Assembly: GCA_003222935.1 (NCBI GenBank)
Contig: QHXL01000156.1
Location: 1 to 8,877 of the forward strand
Reading direction: 5' to 3'
Source: Acidobacteriota bacterium
GTDB lineage: Bacteria > Acidobacteriota > Blastocatellia > Pyrinomonadales > Pyrinomonadaceae
Length of the DNA: 8,877 nt
The position numbers and the translations under genes were made by a program. Every line of letters begins with the position of its first letter. Position 1 is the first letter of the stretch. Positions 1-6,324 of the stretch are shown here, in pieces. The notes below the pieces were generated by a model that was not told the origin of the DNA, did no database searches, and was given only the letters and a program-made list of their open reading frames with translations.

Positions 1-2160
1 TGGCGTGCGGATCGCGTAATCGATCGGGTTGTCCCGACGCATTGTCCTTACTGCGCGGTGCAATGTGGAATGAATCTGCTCGTCGAGAAGAACCATGTAG
101 TCGGTGTGGAACCGCGTTATGACTTTCCAGTTAACGAAGGCCGACTTTGTCCAAAGGGCGTAACTGCATATCTGCAAGTCCATCACCCCGATCGACTGCT
201 TTATCCGCTCATAAAACGAAATGGCCACTTCGAGCGCGCCAGTTGGGATGAGGCACTTGATCTGGTTGTCAGCAAATTCAAAGGACTACAAGCAGCTCAC
301 GGCAAAGATACTGTCGGTGTCTATTCTGGATCTTCTTTAACAACCGAGAAGACTTACCTCATGGGCAAGTTTGCGCGCGCCGGACTCGGCACACGCTACG
401 TGGATTACAACGGAAGGCTTTGCATGGTTTCCGCGGCGGCCGGTAACAACAAGGCATTTGGTATCGATCGCGCCGCCAATCCCTGGGACGACATTCCTCT
501 GGCTGAAGTACTGCTGATTGCGGGCTCGAATTGCGCTGAAACTTTTCCGGTGCTGAACAAGTTTCTCTGGCAACAGCGCGACAACGGCGGGCGCTGGATC
601 ATCGTCGATCCACGTGAAACACCAACAGCGCGCCAGGGCGATCTACATCTTCAGTTGAAGCCAGGTACCGACGTAGCGCTCGCGAATGGAATGCTGCACG
701 TGCTGATTGAAGAGAACTTCGTCGATCAGAGTTTTATCGATTCAAGAACAAATGACTGGGAAGCGACGCGGGAACTGGCGAAACGTTACTCCCCGGATGT
801 AGCGTCGCAAATCTGCGGGGTGCCGTCAGGAAAAATCGTGCAAGCAGCGCGAATGTACGGCCGCGCAAAGACCGGCATGGTGATGCATGCGCGCGGCATT
901 GAACATCACACTAACGGAGTCAACAACGTCCTCTCCTATATCAACCTGGTCCTGGCAACGGGAAAGATCGGCGCGCCCGGACGTGGCTACGGGACGATCA
1001 CCGGCCAGGGAAACGGCCAGGGCGGACGTGAGCACGGACAGAAAGCGGATCAACTTCCGGGTCAGCGTTCGATCATGAATCCGGAACATCGCAAACACGT
1101 CTGCGAGGTGTGGGACTTACCGGAAGAAGAGCTTCCGCAAGCCGGCGTTTCTGTTGTCGAGATGTTTGGAAAGATGCGCGAACGAGAGATTCGTGGACTG
1201 CTTTCTATCTGTAATAACGTGATGGTGAGTCTTCCCGATATTAACGAGGTGCGCCGATCGCTTGAAGGTCTCGACTTCTACGTCTGCATCGATTTCTTTA
1301 TGTCTGAAGGCGCGCGATATGCGGATGTGGTGCTCCCGGGCTCGGCGTGGAGCGAAGATGAAGGTGTCACCTGCAACAGCGAAGGGCGCGTCGTAAAAAT
1401 AAATAAAGCAAACGATCCTCCTGGCGAGGCGCGTGCTGACTGGTGGATCATCAACGAGATCGGGCGTCGCCTGGGCCGCGAAAAGTATTTCAATTTCAAT
1501 TCACCGCGCGAGATGTTTGACGAGCTGCGCGTAGCGTCGCGTGGAGGCAATGCGGATTACTACGGAATAACGTGGGAAAAGATTGAGCAGAACAACGGCG
1601 TCTTTTGGCCGTGCCCGACTGAAGATCATCCAGGCACGCCGCGACTGTTTGAAGATCGCTTCTACCACCCCGACGGCAAAGCGAAGTTTCACGCGATGGA
1701 ATACAACCCACCCAATGAAGTACCCGACGAAGAGTTTCCATTGATTCTCACGAGCGGACGCGTTGTCTATCAATATCTCTCCGGCAACCAAACACGTCGC
1801 ATAGGATTCCTGGTCGAGCAATGCCCGGAACCCTATGTCGAAGTTCATCCCGAAACGGCGATGAAGCTGAAGATAAATGATGGCGAACGTGTACGAGTGG
1901 TCTCGCGTCGTGGTGATGGAATTTTTCCGGTGCTGGTGGTGCGCACAATTCGACCAGACACGATCTTCATTCCTTATCACTGGGGCGAACAGTTGGCAGT
2001 GAACCAGCTGACGAATCCTGCCGTGGATCCAATTTCGAAGATTCCTGAGTACAAGGCGTGTTCGGCGCGAATTGAAAAGATTCATTCAAGGCAATTGCCG
2101 ATTCTCGGAAGACAACGTAAAGGCGCATCACTAAGCGAAACGAGAAAGGGCCGCGGATGA
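1..2160 (+). CDS. Molybdopterin oxidoreductase, nitrate reductase-like catalytic subunit (5' partial)
   Basis: Catalytic subunit of the DMSO-reductase superfamily (bis-MGD molybdenum plus one [4Fe-4S]), closest in motifs to assimilatory NasA/NasC/NarB nitrate reductases. The frame is open to base 1 and 719 residues are visible. The GTG at 58 is not the start, because the cluster motif HCPYCAVQCGM (Cys codons from 43) begins before it; the true start lies upstream. Numbering from base 1, the cluster cysteines are C15, C18, C22 and C50. The likely Mo ligand is C141 in NGRLCMVSA, with Met after Cys as in nitrate reductases rather than the Sec/Cys-His of formate dehydrogenases. A GQGNGQGGREHGQKADQLPG block follows at about residues 339-358, and a molybdopterin-dinucleotide-binding domain fills the C-terminus (PYVEVHPETAMKL to PYHWGEQ). 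No extra C-terminal [2Fe-2S] or FAD domain is seen, so electrons must come from partners such as the Fe-S and Rieske proteins downstream. The last codons and TGA lie inside a palindromic repeat. Nitrate as substrate is inferred; another oxyanion is possible. Confidence 0.9.
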   Translation, partial: WRADRVIDRVVPTHCPYCAVQCGMNLLVEKNHVVGVEPRYDFPVNEGRLCPKGVTAYLQVHHPDRLLYPLIKRNGHFERASWDEALDLVVSKFKGLQAAHGKDTVGVYSGSSLTTEKTYLMGKFARAGLGTRYVDYNGRLCMVSAAAGNNKAFGIDRAANPWDDIPLAEVLLIAGSNCAETFPVLNKFLWQQRDNGGRWIIVDPRETPTARQGDLHLQLKPGTDVALANGMLHVLIEENFVDQSFIDSRTNDWEATRELAKRYSPDVASQICGVPSGKIVQAARMYGRAKTGMVMHARGIEHHTNGVNNVLSYINLVLATGKIGAPGRGYGTITGQGNGQGGREHGQKADQLPGQRSIMNPEHRKHVCEVWDLPEEELPQAGVSVVEMFGKMREREIRGLLSICNNVMVSLPDINEVRRSLEGLDFYVCIDFFMSEGARYADVVLPGSAWSEDEGVTCNSEGRVVKINKANDPPGEARADWWIINEIGRRLGREKYFNFNSPREMFDELRVASRGGNADYYGITWEKIEQNNGVFWPCPTEDHPGTPRLFEDRFYHPDGKAKFHAMEYNPPNEVPDEEFPLILTSGRVVYQYLSGNQTRRIGFLVEQCPEPYVEVHPETAMKLKINDGERVRVVSRRGDGIFPVLVVRTIRPDTIFIPYHWGEQLAVNQLTNPAVDPISKIPEYKACSARIEKIHSRQLPILGRQRKGASLSETRKGRG

Positions 2161-2254
2161 ACGCGGATTTATGCAGATAGGAAAGATGATGAAGGGAAGA
2201 ATTGTGCTGCTGTTGGTTTCATTCTTATCTGTGTAAATCTGCGTTCATCTGCGG
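2151..2254. repeat. Imperfect palindromic repeat element A, overlapping the stop codon
   Basis: The left arm 2151-2182 and right arm 2223-2254 are inverted repeats with 27 of 32 positions matching, separated by a 40-nt purine-rich loop. On the + strand transcript all five non-matching positions are G-U pairs, so the RNA could fold into an uninterrupted 32-bp stem. Each arm is made of about three tandem units of the ATCTGCGT type spaced 10-11 nt. The stop codon of the molybdoenzyme (2158-2160) lies in the left arm. There is no T-tract after the right arm, so it does not look like a standard intrinsic terminator. It fills most of the 117-nt gap before the ferredoxin gene and may tune expression or stabilise the upstream 3' end. 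Confidence 0.85.
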
Positions 2255-2267
2255 CTAATAAACTTAT

Positions 2268-2274
2268 GGAAGAG
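2268..2274 (+). promoter_or_regulatory. Candidate ribosome binding site deciding the 2278 start
   Basis: GGAAGAG lies 3 nt before the ATG at 2278. The alternative in-frame ATG at 2266 is preceded by CTAATAAACTT, which has no Shine-Dalgarno character. The choice between the two is therefore based on this purine-rich stretch and is only moderately secure. Confidence 0.45.
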
Positions 2275-2277
2275 ACG

Positions 2278-2919
2278 ATGTTCATCGATCCGCAGCGCTG
2301 CATCGGCTGTCGAGCCTGCGTCGCCGCGTGCCGCGAATGTGCCACGCACAAGGGCTACCCGATGATCTTTGTCGACTACATCGATCGCGCTGAAACTACC
2401 GCAACAATGCCGACCGTCTGTATGCACTGCAAGGAGCCGACTTGCGCACTGGTCTGCCCTGCCGACGCGATCAAGGTGGCTGACGACGGCGTAGTGATGT
2501 CCGCGCTAAAACCACGCTGCCTCGACTGTCGCAACTGCGTCAATGCTTGTCCTTTTGGCGTGCCGAAGTACAACACAGAGATGCACCTTCAGATGAAGTG
2601 CGACATGTGCTACGACCGATCCTCAGAAGGCTTGAAGCCGATGTGTGCGAGTGTTTGTCCGACGGGCGCCATCTCTTTCGGCAAGTATGAACAGATTGTT
2701 CCGCTGCGACGAACGAAACCAGTCAACGTACACGTGTTTGGAAATCAGAAAGTCGAGACGAAGGTTTATCTAATGTTACCGACCGATGCGGACGCAGTGA
2801 ATGTCGATGGTTGTGGAGTCTTTGAAGGATTGTTGACGCGTGCGGAGACTGAGACACCAACAATCGAATCATGGATCGACACGCAGGTTGAGCAATCGGA
2901 TAAGAGCAACGAGTTCTGA
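2278..2919 (+). CDS. Ferredoxin-like electron-transfer subunit with four [4Fe-4S] clusters
   Basis: Beta subunit of the NarH/HybA/PsrB/NrfC type that passes electrons to or from a molybdenum catalytic subunit. Numbered from the ATG at 2278 (213 aa), four cysteine groups are present: C8-C11-C14-C18 ([11 protein letters not shown]), C48-C51-C56-C60 ([13 protein letters not shown]), C81-C84-C87-C91 ([12 protein letters not shown]) and C108-C111-C123-C127. That is sixteen cysteines, enough for four [4Fe-4S] clusters. The third and fourth groups include the CP residues usual for this fold. There is no signal peptide or membrane helix, so it is cytoplasmic or exported together with its partner. The last ~60 residues have no recognised motif. 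An in-frame ATG at 2266 would add four residues (MEET). It lies 117 nt after the molybdoenzyme and 7 nt before the Rieske gene, consistent with one complex. Confidence 0.9.
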   Translation: MFIDPQRCIGCRACVAACRECATHKGYPMIFVDYIDRAETTATMPTVCMHCKEPTCALVCPADAIKVADDGVVMSALKPRCLDCRNCVNACPFGVPKYNTEMHLQMKCDMCYDRSSEGLKPMCASVCPTGAISFGKYEQIVPLRRTKPVNVHVFGNQKVETKVYLMLPTDADAVNVDGCGVFEGLLTRAETETPTIESWIDTQVEQSDKSNEF

Positions 2920-2926
2920 AACGACA

Positions 2927-3493
2927 ATGAATGACTTAAAGAACACTATCAATCGAGTCCTGTCAGATGAAGCGGATGTTCGTGATGCGACTGCACCGTT
3001 TCAGGCAGACTTTCCCTATGACCGCGATGAGGAAGCCCAGGTCACGAGAAGAGAGTTCTGTAACTTCCTAGGATTCACTTCCGCAGCACTCTTTCTCGGA
3101 GCCGGCGGGTTTGCGGCGAAAGCGGCAATTGATGCGCGCAAGAGCGAATCATTTGTCGCGGCTCCCATCGATGGTGCCGGAGAACTCGCGCCAAACAGCA
3201 GCCTGAACTTTACTTATCCTGCTGAAGAAGACTCGGCAATCCTGGTTCGCGCAAGCGACGGCACGTATCACGCGTACGGTCAGAAGTGCACACACCTCAG
3301 CTGCCCCGTTTACTATTCGCGCGACCATCAGCGTCTTGAGTGTCCCTGTCATGAAGGCGCATTCGACGTTGCGTCAGGAAATGTACTTTATGGCCCACCG
3401 CCAAGAGCGCTCGACGCTATTGAAATTGAGGTCCGCGGCGGACAGGTCTTTGCAGTAAGCAGAAAAGCTTCGACGGACAACCATGCAAGCTGA
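2927..3493 (+). CDS. Rieske [2Fe-2S] protein with Tat-like N-terminal anchor
   Basis: High-potential electron carrier of 188 aa. The Rieske fold is shown by CTHLSC (C121, H123, C126) and CPCHEGAFD (C139, C141, H142), followed by GPPPRAL, as in bc1/b6f-type Rieske proteins. By family knowledge C121, H123, C139 and H142 bind the cluster and C126-C141 form the disulphide. A twin arginine (TRREFCNFLGF, R41-R42) precedes a hydrophobic helix at about 46-66, suggesting Tat-dependent insertion with the Rieske domain outside the cytoplasmic membrane. The hydrophilic leader of about 40 residues before the twin arginine is unusually long. The frame stays open upstream of 2927, but that stretch overlaps the ferredoxin gene in another frame and is not Rieske-like; ATG 2927 is just after the ferredoxin stop. 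The gene overlaps the next one by 11 nt. It probably links the Fe-S/molybdenum subunits to the quinone pool or to a cytochrome. Confidence 0.9.
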   Translation: MNDLKNTINRVLSDEADVRDATAPFQADFPYDRDEEAQVTRREFCNFLGFTSAALFLGAGGFAAKAAIDARKSESFVAAPIDGAGELAPNSSLNFTYPAEEDSAILVRASDGTYHAYGQKCTHLSCPVYYSRDHQRLECPCHEGAFDVASGNVLYGPPPRALDAIEIEVRGGQVFAVSRKASTDNHAS

Positions 3494-3761
3494 AGTAAAT
3501 AGCATCAAGCAGAGATCGAAGGCGGGACAGGCCGCCGTCTGGCAGGCCCGGTTGATCATGCTCGCCATGATCAATATCGCGCAGCTCTGGATACTGGCAG
3601 CCACGGTAGAGGCGGCATTGGCCCGTCATTACTCGGTGCTCATACCGCTGGTCGTATCATCGGGAGTCTGCTTCATCATAACGCTGTCGATCATTCGTTG
3701 GTGGCGACCGACTTCACGTAAGAAGACCAGTTCAGGCTATGTGCGGGACAAAACAGAATGA
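3483..3761 (+). CDS. Small two-helix inner-membrane protein, hypothetical
   Basis: A 92-aa protein with a basic N-terminal segment, a hydrophobic helix at about 22-45 (LIMLAMINIAQLWILAA), a short linker (EAALARHY), a second helix at about 50-72 (VLIPLVVSSGVCFIITLSII) and a basic tail (RWWRPTSRKK). By the positive-inside rule both ends should be cytoplasmic, giving a hairpin topology. No heme- or metal-binding pattern is visible. It may belong to a small acidobacterial family (possibly the one named DUF6755), but that is recalled and not verified. The start ATG at 3483 has a GGA five bases upstream and overlaps the end of the Rieske gene by 11 nt, so translation is probably coupled. A role as membrane anchor or assembly partner of the Rieske/Fe-S complex is inferred from position only. 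Confidence 0.75.
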   Translation: MQAEVNSIKQRSKAGQAAVWQARLIMLAMINIAQLWILAATVEAALARHYSVLIPLVVSSGVCFIITLSIIRWWRPTSRKKTSSGYVRDKTE

Positions 3762-3864
3762 TCATCCACAGATTTCACAGAATACGCAGATTCACTTGGA
3801 CGGTTGGGAAGTATCCTCTTTCGGAAAAAAATCTGCGTATTCTGCGTAATCTGTGGATGTCATT
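3757..3864. repeat. Imperfect palindromic repeat element B, overlapping the stop codon
   Basis: Arms 3763-3792 and 3830-3859 are inverted repeats matching at 28 of 30 positions. The match continues past a 1-nt bulge as AATGA (3757-3761) against TCATT (3860-3864). The loop of 37 nt includes a run of A at its right edge. The right arm carries three tandem units of the ATCTGCGT type, the same building block as the palindrome at 2151-2254, so the two belong to one family although their loops differ. The stop codon of the small membrane protein (3759-3761) lies in the left extension. Function is unknown; it separates the reductase cluster from the transporter cluster and could act as a 3' boundary. 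Confidence 0.85.
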
Positions 3865-3874
3865 CTTAACCGTC

Positions 3875-3878
3875 GGAG
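3875..3878 (+). promoter_or_regulatory. Shine-Dalgarno for the DUF3565-type gene
   Basis: GGAG ten bases before ATG 3889. A TTG directly before the ATG is also in frame but would put the site at a less usual distance and is not preferred. Confidence 0.5.
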
Positions 3879-3888
3879 TAAGTAGTTG

Positions 3889-4095
3889 ATGAAGCAAAGG
3901 ATCACCGGTTTCGACAAAGACGATGAAGACCATTGGCGAGCAATCCTGGAATGTGGTCACCGGCAACATGTTCGCCATGATCCGCCCATGACTACGCGCG
4001 AATGGGTTCTCACAGAGAAGGGTCGCGATTCCCGTATCGGTATAGAACTCGAATGCAAGCGTTGCGATGAAGACCCCGACGCACTCGATGAGTAA
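3889..4095 (+). CDS. DUF3565-type small Cys/His protein
   Basis: A 68-aa soluble protein matching the DUF3565 pattern as I know it: MKQRITGF at the N-terminus, then ECGHRQHVRHDPP (C22, H24, H27, H30), a central EWVLTEKGRDSRIG, and ECKRCDE (C56, C59) at the C-terminus. The two CxH/CxxC-like groups could make a zinc site, but this is inferred from spacing and not established. The family has no known biochemical function to my knowledge. It is the first gene of the run with the anion transporter and overlaps that gene by 8 nt, suggesting translational coupling. The first 127 nt upstream are taken up by a palindromic repeat and a good GGAG site. Confidence 0.85.
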   Translation: MKQRITGFDKDDEDHWRAILECGHRQHVRHDPPMTTREWVLTEKGRDSRIGIELECKRCDEDPDALDE

Positions 4096-5149
4096 TTCTC
4101 AATCCAACCCGAACAACTTCCTCTTACGAGCAGCGGCTGATCTATTTCCAGGATATTTCGCACTGGTTATGGCGACGGGAATCATTTCCATCGCCTGTTT
4201 CGTGCTGGAAATGAAAACTCTCTCTCTTGTGCTTCTCGTAATCGATGTCGTCGCATACGTAATACTGTGGCTGCTATTACTGCTCCGGCTGTTCCTCTTC
4301 TTTTCACGCATTAAGAGTGACATCAACGATCACGTGCGTGGTCCAGGATTCTTCACGGTAGTAGCGGGAACTTGTGTGCTTGGCAGTGCGCTGGTGATCG
4401 TCCTGAATCAATCGCGTATTGCCACTGTTCTGTGGTTTGGCGGAATTTTGTTGTGGCTCGTCATTATGTACACGTTCTTCGCTGCGATGACTGTGCGAGA
4501 AAACAAGCCGTCAATTGAAGCAGGTCTAAACGGTGGCTGGTTGCTGGCCGTGGTCGCAACGCAATCGATTTCTGTGCTTGGAACTTTGTTGGCAAGCGGC
4601 TTTGGAGATTATCGTGAACCAGTTCTCTTCTTCACGCTTTGCATGTTTCTGCTCGGCTGCATGCTCTACCTGCTGCTGATCACTTTAATCTTTTACCGCT
4701 TCACGTTTGTGAACGTCACGACGGCGGCGCTTACGCCACCTTACTGGATCAACATGGGGTCAGTAGCAATTACGACGCTGGCAGGCGCGCGACTGATCAT
4801 CGCTGCTTCTGATTGGACTCTCTTGAAAGATGTGCTGCCGTTTCTAAAGGGATTCACATTATTCTTTTGGTCGGCGGGCACGTGGTGGATACCGCTTCTC
4901 CTTATCCTCGGATTCTGGCGTCATGTGTACAGGAGATTTCCGCTTAAATATGATCCGCAATACTGGGGACTGGTCTTCCCTTTCGGGATGTACACGGTGT
5001 GCACGTTTCAACTCGCAAAGGCTCTTAACTTTCCGCCGTTGCTGGTGATTCCGCGTTACTTCATCTATCTCGCTCTTGCCGGGTGGGTGGCCGCTTCAGT
5101 CGGCCTCATTGCCAAATTCAGCTTCAAAAGATCGTTGGTCAATCCATGA
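4088..5149 (+). CDS. TDT/SLAC1-family (TehA-like) transporter
   Basis: Inner-membrane transporter of the tellurite-resistance/dicarboxylate (TDT) family, 353 aa with about ten hydrophobic helices. Diagnostic stretches are PGYFALVMATGIISIACF (about 21-38), which opens helix 1 of the family, PPYWINMGSVAITTLAGARL (about 207-226) and WWIPLLLILGFWRH (about 266-279). Members include bacterial TehA, malate/C4-dicarboxylate permeases and plant SLAC1 anion channels that conduct chloride and nitrate. The substrate cannot be read from sequence. Its position downstream of a nitrate-reductase-like cluster makes nitrate or nitrite an attractive but unproven cargo. ATG 4088 (MSNSQSNPNN) is preferred over the in-frame ATG 4067 because it sits at the end of the previous gene with an 8-nt overlap. 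The stop shares ATGA with the next start. Confidence 0.88.
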   Translation: MSNSQSNPNNFLLRAAADLFPGYFALVMATGIISIACFVLEMKTLSLVLLVIDVVAYVILWLLLLLRLFLFFSRIKSDINDHVRGPGFFTVVAGTCVLGSALVIVLNQSRIATVLWFGGILLWLVIMYTFFAAMTVRENKPSIEAGLNGGWLLAVVATQSISVLGTLLASGFGDYREPVLFFTLCMFLLGCMLYLLLITLIFYRFTFVNVTTAALTPPYWINMGSVAITTLAGARLIIAASDWTLLKDVLPFLKGFTLFFWSAGTWWIPLLLILGFWRHVYRRFPLKYDPQYWGLVFPFGMYTVCTFQLAKALNFPPLLVIPRYFIYLALAGWVAASVGLIAKFSFKRSLVNP

Positions 5150-6123
5150 GTAAAATGATTGCGGGACAAATAACCGGCAAACGGCGTCTGGAGATGATTG
5201 AGATACCGCGGCCGAAAATAGAAAAGGGCGAGTTCCTGGTCCAACTCCAGGTTGGCTCCATCTGTGGGAGCGATCTTCCCTACTTTCTGTTCGATACTTC
5301 GCACCCGGCTCTTACGGGCGCATCGGCACCGCTGCCACCCATGCTTTCGCTTCACGAGTTAGCGGGATTTGTGGCGGAGTCTCGGAGCGATTCGTTCAAA
5401 GAAGGCGATCGCGTCCTTGGTCTGCCGACTATTCAGCATCGAGGGCTTGCGGAGTACTTTGTTTCCAGCGACGACCGCGCTGTTGCGCTGCCCGACGGTC
5501 CGGCAAATCATCTGGTGATCTCCCAGCCACTGGGAACAGTGGTCCATGCCTGTTCGAAGTTACCAGAGTTAGTAGGGCAAACAGCCGTTGTACTGGGGCA
5601 GGGGCCAACTGGTCAGTTGTTCACGGCGCTCCTGCGTCACCTGGGTGTGGCGCGGCTGATTGCGGTCGACCATTTACCTGAGCGGCTAAAAGTTTCAACC
5701 CGGATGGGCGCAACACATACTGTTTGCGGAAGCGCGGCGGAGGTTGCTGCGGCGATTGAGACGATAACGGATGGAAAGTCGGCGGATCTGGTCGTCGAGG
5801 CTATCGGCAAAGCAGAAACTCTGAACGTGGCCGCGAAGCTCGTGAGGCGTAATGGAACGGTGCTGGCTTTTGGCCTACCACATACATACAAATACGACTT
5901 CGACTTTCACGACTTCTTCTGGAACGAGGGCCGATTGATTTGTACTCTCGGGCCAACGGTCGAAGACTTTCGCGTAGCAGTAAATATGATTTCAAACGGT
6001 GTGATTGATGTCTCACCACTGGTTACGCATACCCTCCCATTCAACCACGCACAGGAAGCCTTCACGCTTTTTGCAGATCGCAGCGATGGAGTCATCAAAG
6101 TTGTGCTAACGGCAAAAGATTAG
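5146..6123 (+). CDS. Zinc-type medium-chain alcohol dehydrogenase (MDR), no structural zinc loop
   Basis: A 325-aa MDR oxidoreductase with an N-terminal GroES-like domain and a Rossmann NAD(P) domain. Candidate catalytic residues are C40 (GSICGSD), D43 and the H70-E71 pair (SLHELAG, where most relatives have GHE). The nucleotide loop is GQGPTG at 151-156 and D175 at the end of the second strand (LIAVDHLPER) favours NAD over NADP. The four-cysteine lobe that binds structural zinc in classical ADH and sorbitol dehydrogenase is absent: LGLPTIQHRGLAEYF runs straight through that region. The substrate is unknown; polyol, threonine and alcohol dehydrogenases are all candidates. The frame continues 21 codons upstream, but ATG 5146 overlaps the transporter stop as ATGA, which fits coupled translation. 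There is no clear Shine-Dalgarno. Confidence 0.87.
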   Translation: MSKMIAGQITGKRRLEMIEIPRPKIEKGEFLVQLQVGSICGSDLPYFLFDTSHPALTGASAPLPPMLSLHELAGFVAESRSDSFKEGDRVLGLPTIQHRGLAEYFVSSDDRAVALPDGPANHLVISQPLGTVVHACSKLPELVGQTAVVLGQGPTGQLFTALLRHLGVARLIAVDHLPERLKVSTRMGATHTVCGSAAEVAAAIETITDGKSADLVVEAIGKAETLNVAAKLVRRNGTVLAFGLPHTYKYDFDFHDFFWNEGRLICTLGPTVEDFRVAVNMISNGVIDVSPLVTHTLPFNHAQEAFTLFADRSDGVIKVVLTAKD

Positions 6124-6155
6124 TCGGCGGGCTTCGATTGTTATTTCTAAAAATA

Positions 6156-6200
6156 CCGCCAACGGCAGTTGGTGGATAGTTAGACTCCAACCTACAAGAA
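6156..6200. repeat. REP-like hairpin repeat, copy 1
   Basis: Stem CCGCCAAC (6156-6163), loop GGCA, stem GTTGGTGG (6168-6175), 7 of 8 pairs with one G-T wobble. It is followed by a 25-nt conserved tail (6176-6200) that also occurs in copy 2. It begins 32 nt after the dehydrogenase stop, between convergent genes. It may serve as a bidirectional terminator or be a dispersed repeat; no T-tract is present. Confidence 0.75.
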
Positions 6201-6220
6201 ACCTCCGGATATGGTCTGCC

Positions 6221-6290
6221 ATCCCACCCACAGCAGTGGGTGGATAGTTAAAGTCCAACCTACAAAGAAGCGAGCTAGAATGGGTGGGAT
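6221..6290. repeat. 10-bp inverted repeat spanning REP copy 2
   Basis: ATCCCACCCA at 6221-6230 is the exact reverse complement of TGGGTGGGAT at 6281-6290, 50 nt apart. The left half overlaps the 5' stem of REP copy 2, so the two foldings compete. Confidence 0.55.
6224..6269. repeat. REP-like hairpin repeat, copy 2
   Basis: Stem CCACCCAC (6224-6231), loop AGCA, stem GTGGGTGG (6236-6243), a perfect 8-bp hairpin. The tail 6244-6269 matches the tail of copy 1 closely (one extra A, few substitutions). The sixth stem pair is A-T in copy 1 and C-G here, a compensatory change. The rest of the 6124-6324 intergenic stretch shows nothing else recognisable. Confidence 0.78.
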
Positions 6291-6324
6291 TCAAGAATTG
6301 CGCAAAGGCGAACGTAACTTCAAC

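Noticed and set aside
58..60. GTG at 58 as the start of the molybdoenzyme
   Set aside because: The frame is open to base 1 and three of the four cluster cysteines belong to HCPYCAVQC, which begins before this codon; starting here would cut the [4Fe-4S] site.
1501..2085. Minus-strand open frame of 194 codons
   Set aside because: It lies antisense within the well-conserved molybdopterin-binding region and its translation shows no family motif.
1..2160. Formate dehydrogenase
   Set aside because: The Mo-ligand region is LCMVSA without the His that follows Sec/Cys in formate dehydrogenases, and the GQGNGQGGREHGQKADQLPG block fits nitrate reductases better.
1..3493. Arsenite oxidase (AioAB), because a molybdenum subunit occurs with a Tat-signal Rieske protein
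   Set aside because: AioA binds a [3Fe-4S] cluster and lacks a cysteine Mo ligand; here four cluster cysteines and a Cys-Met Mo-ligand motif are present, and there is an additional four-cluster Fe-S subunit.
3763..3859. CRISPR-like array from the tandem ATCTGCGT units
   Set aside because: The units are 9-11 nt apart with no spacers, and the arrangement is a palindrome rather than direct repeats.
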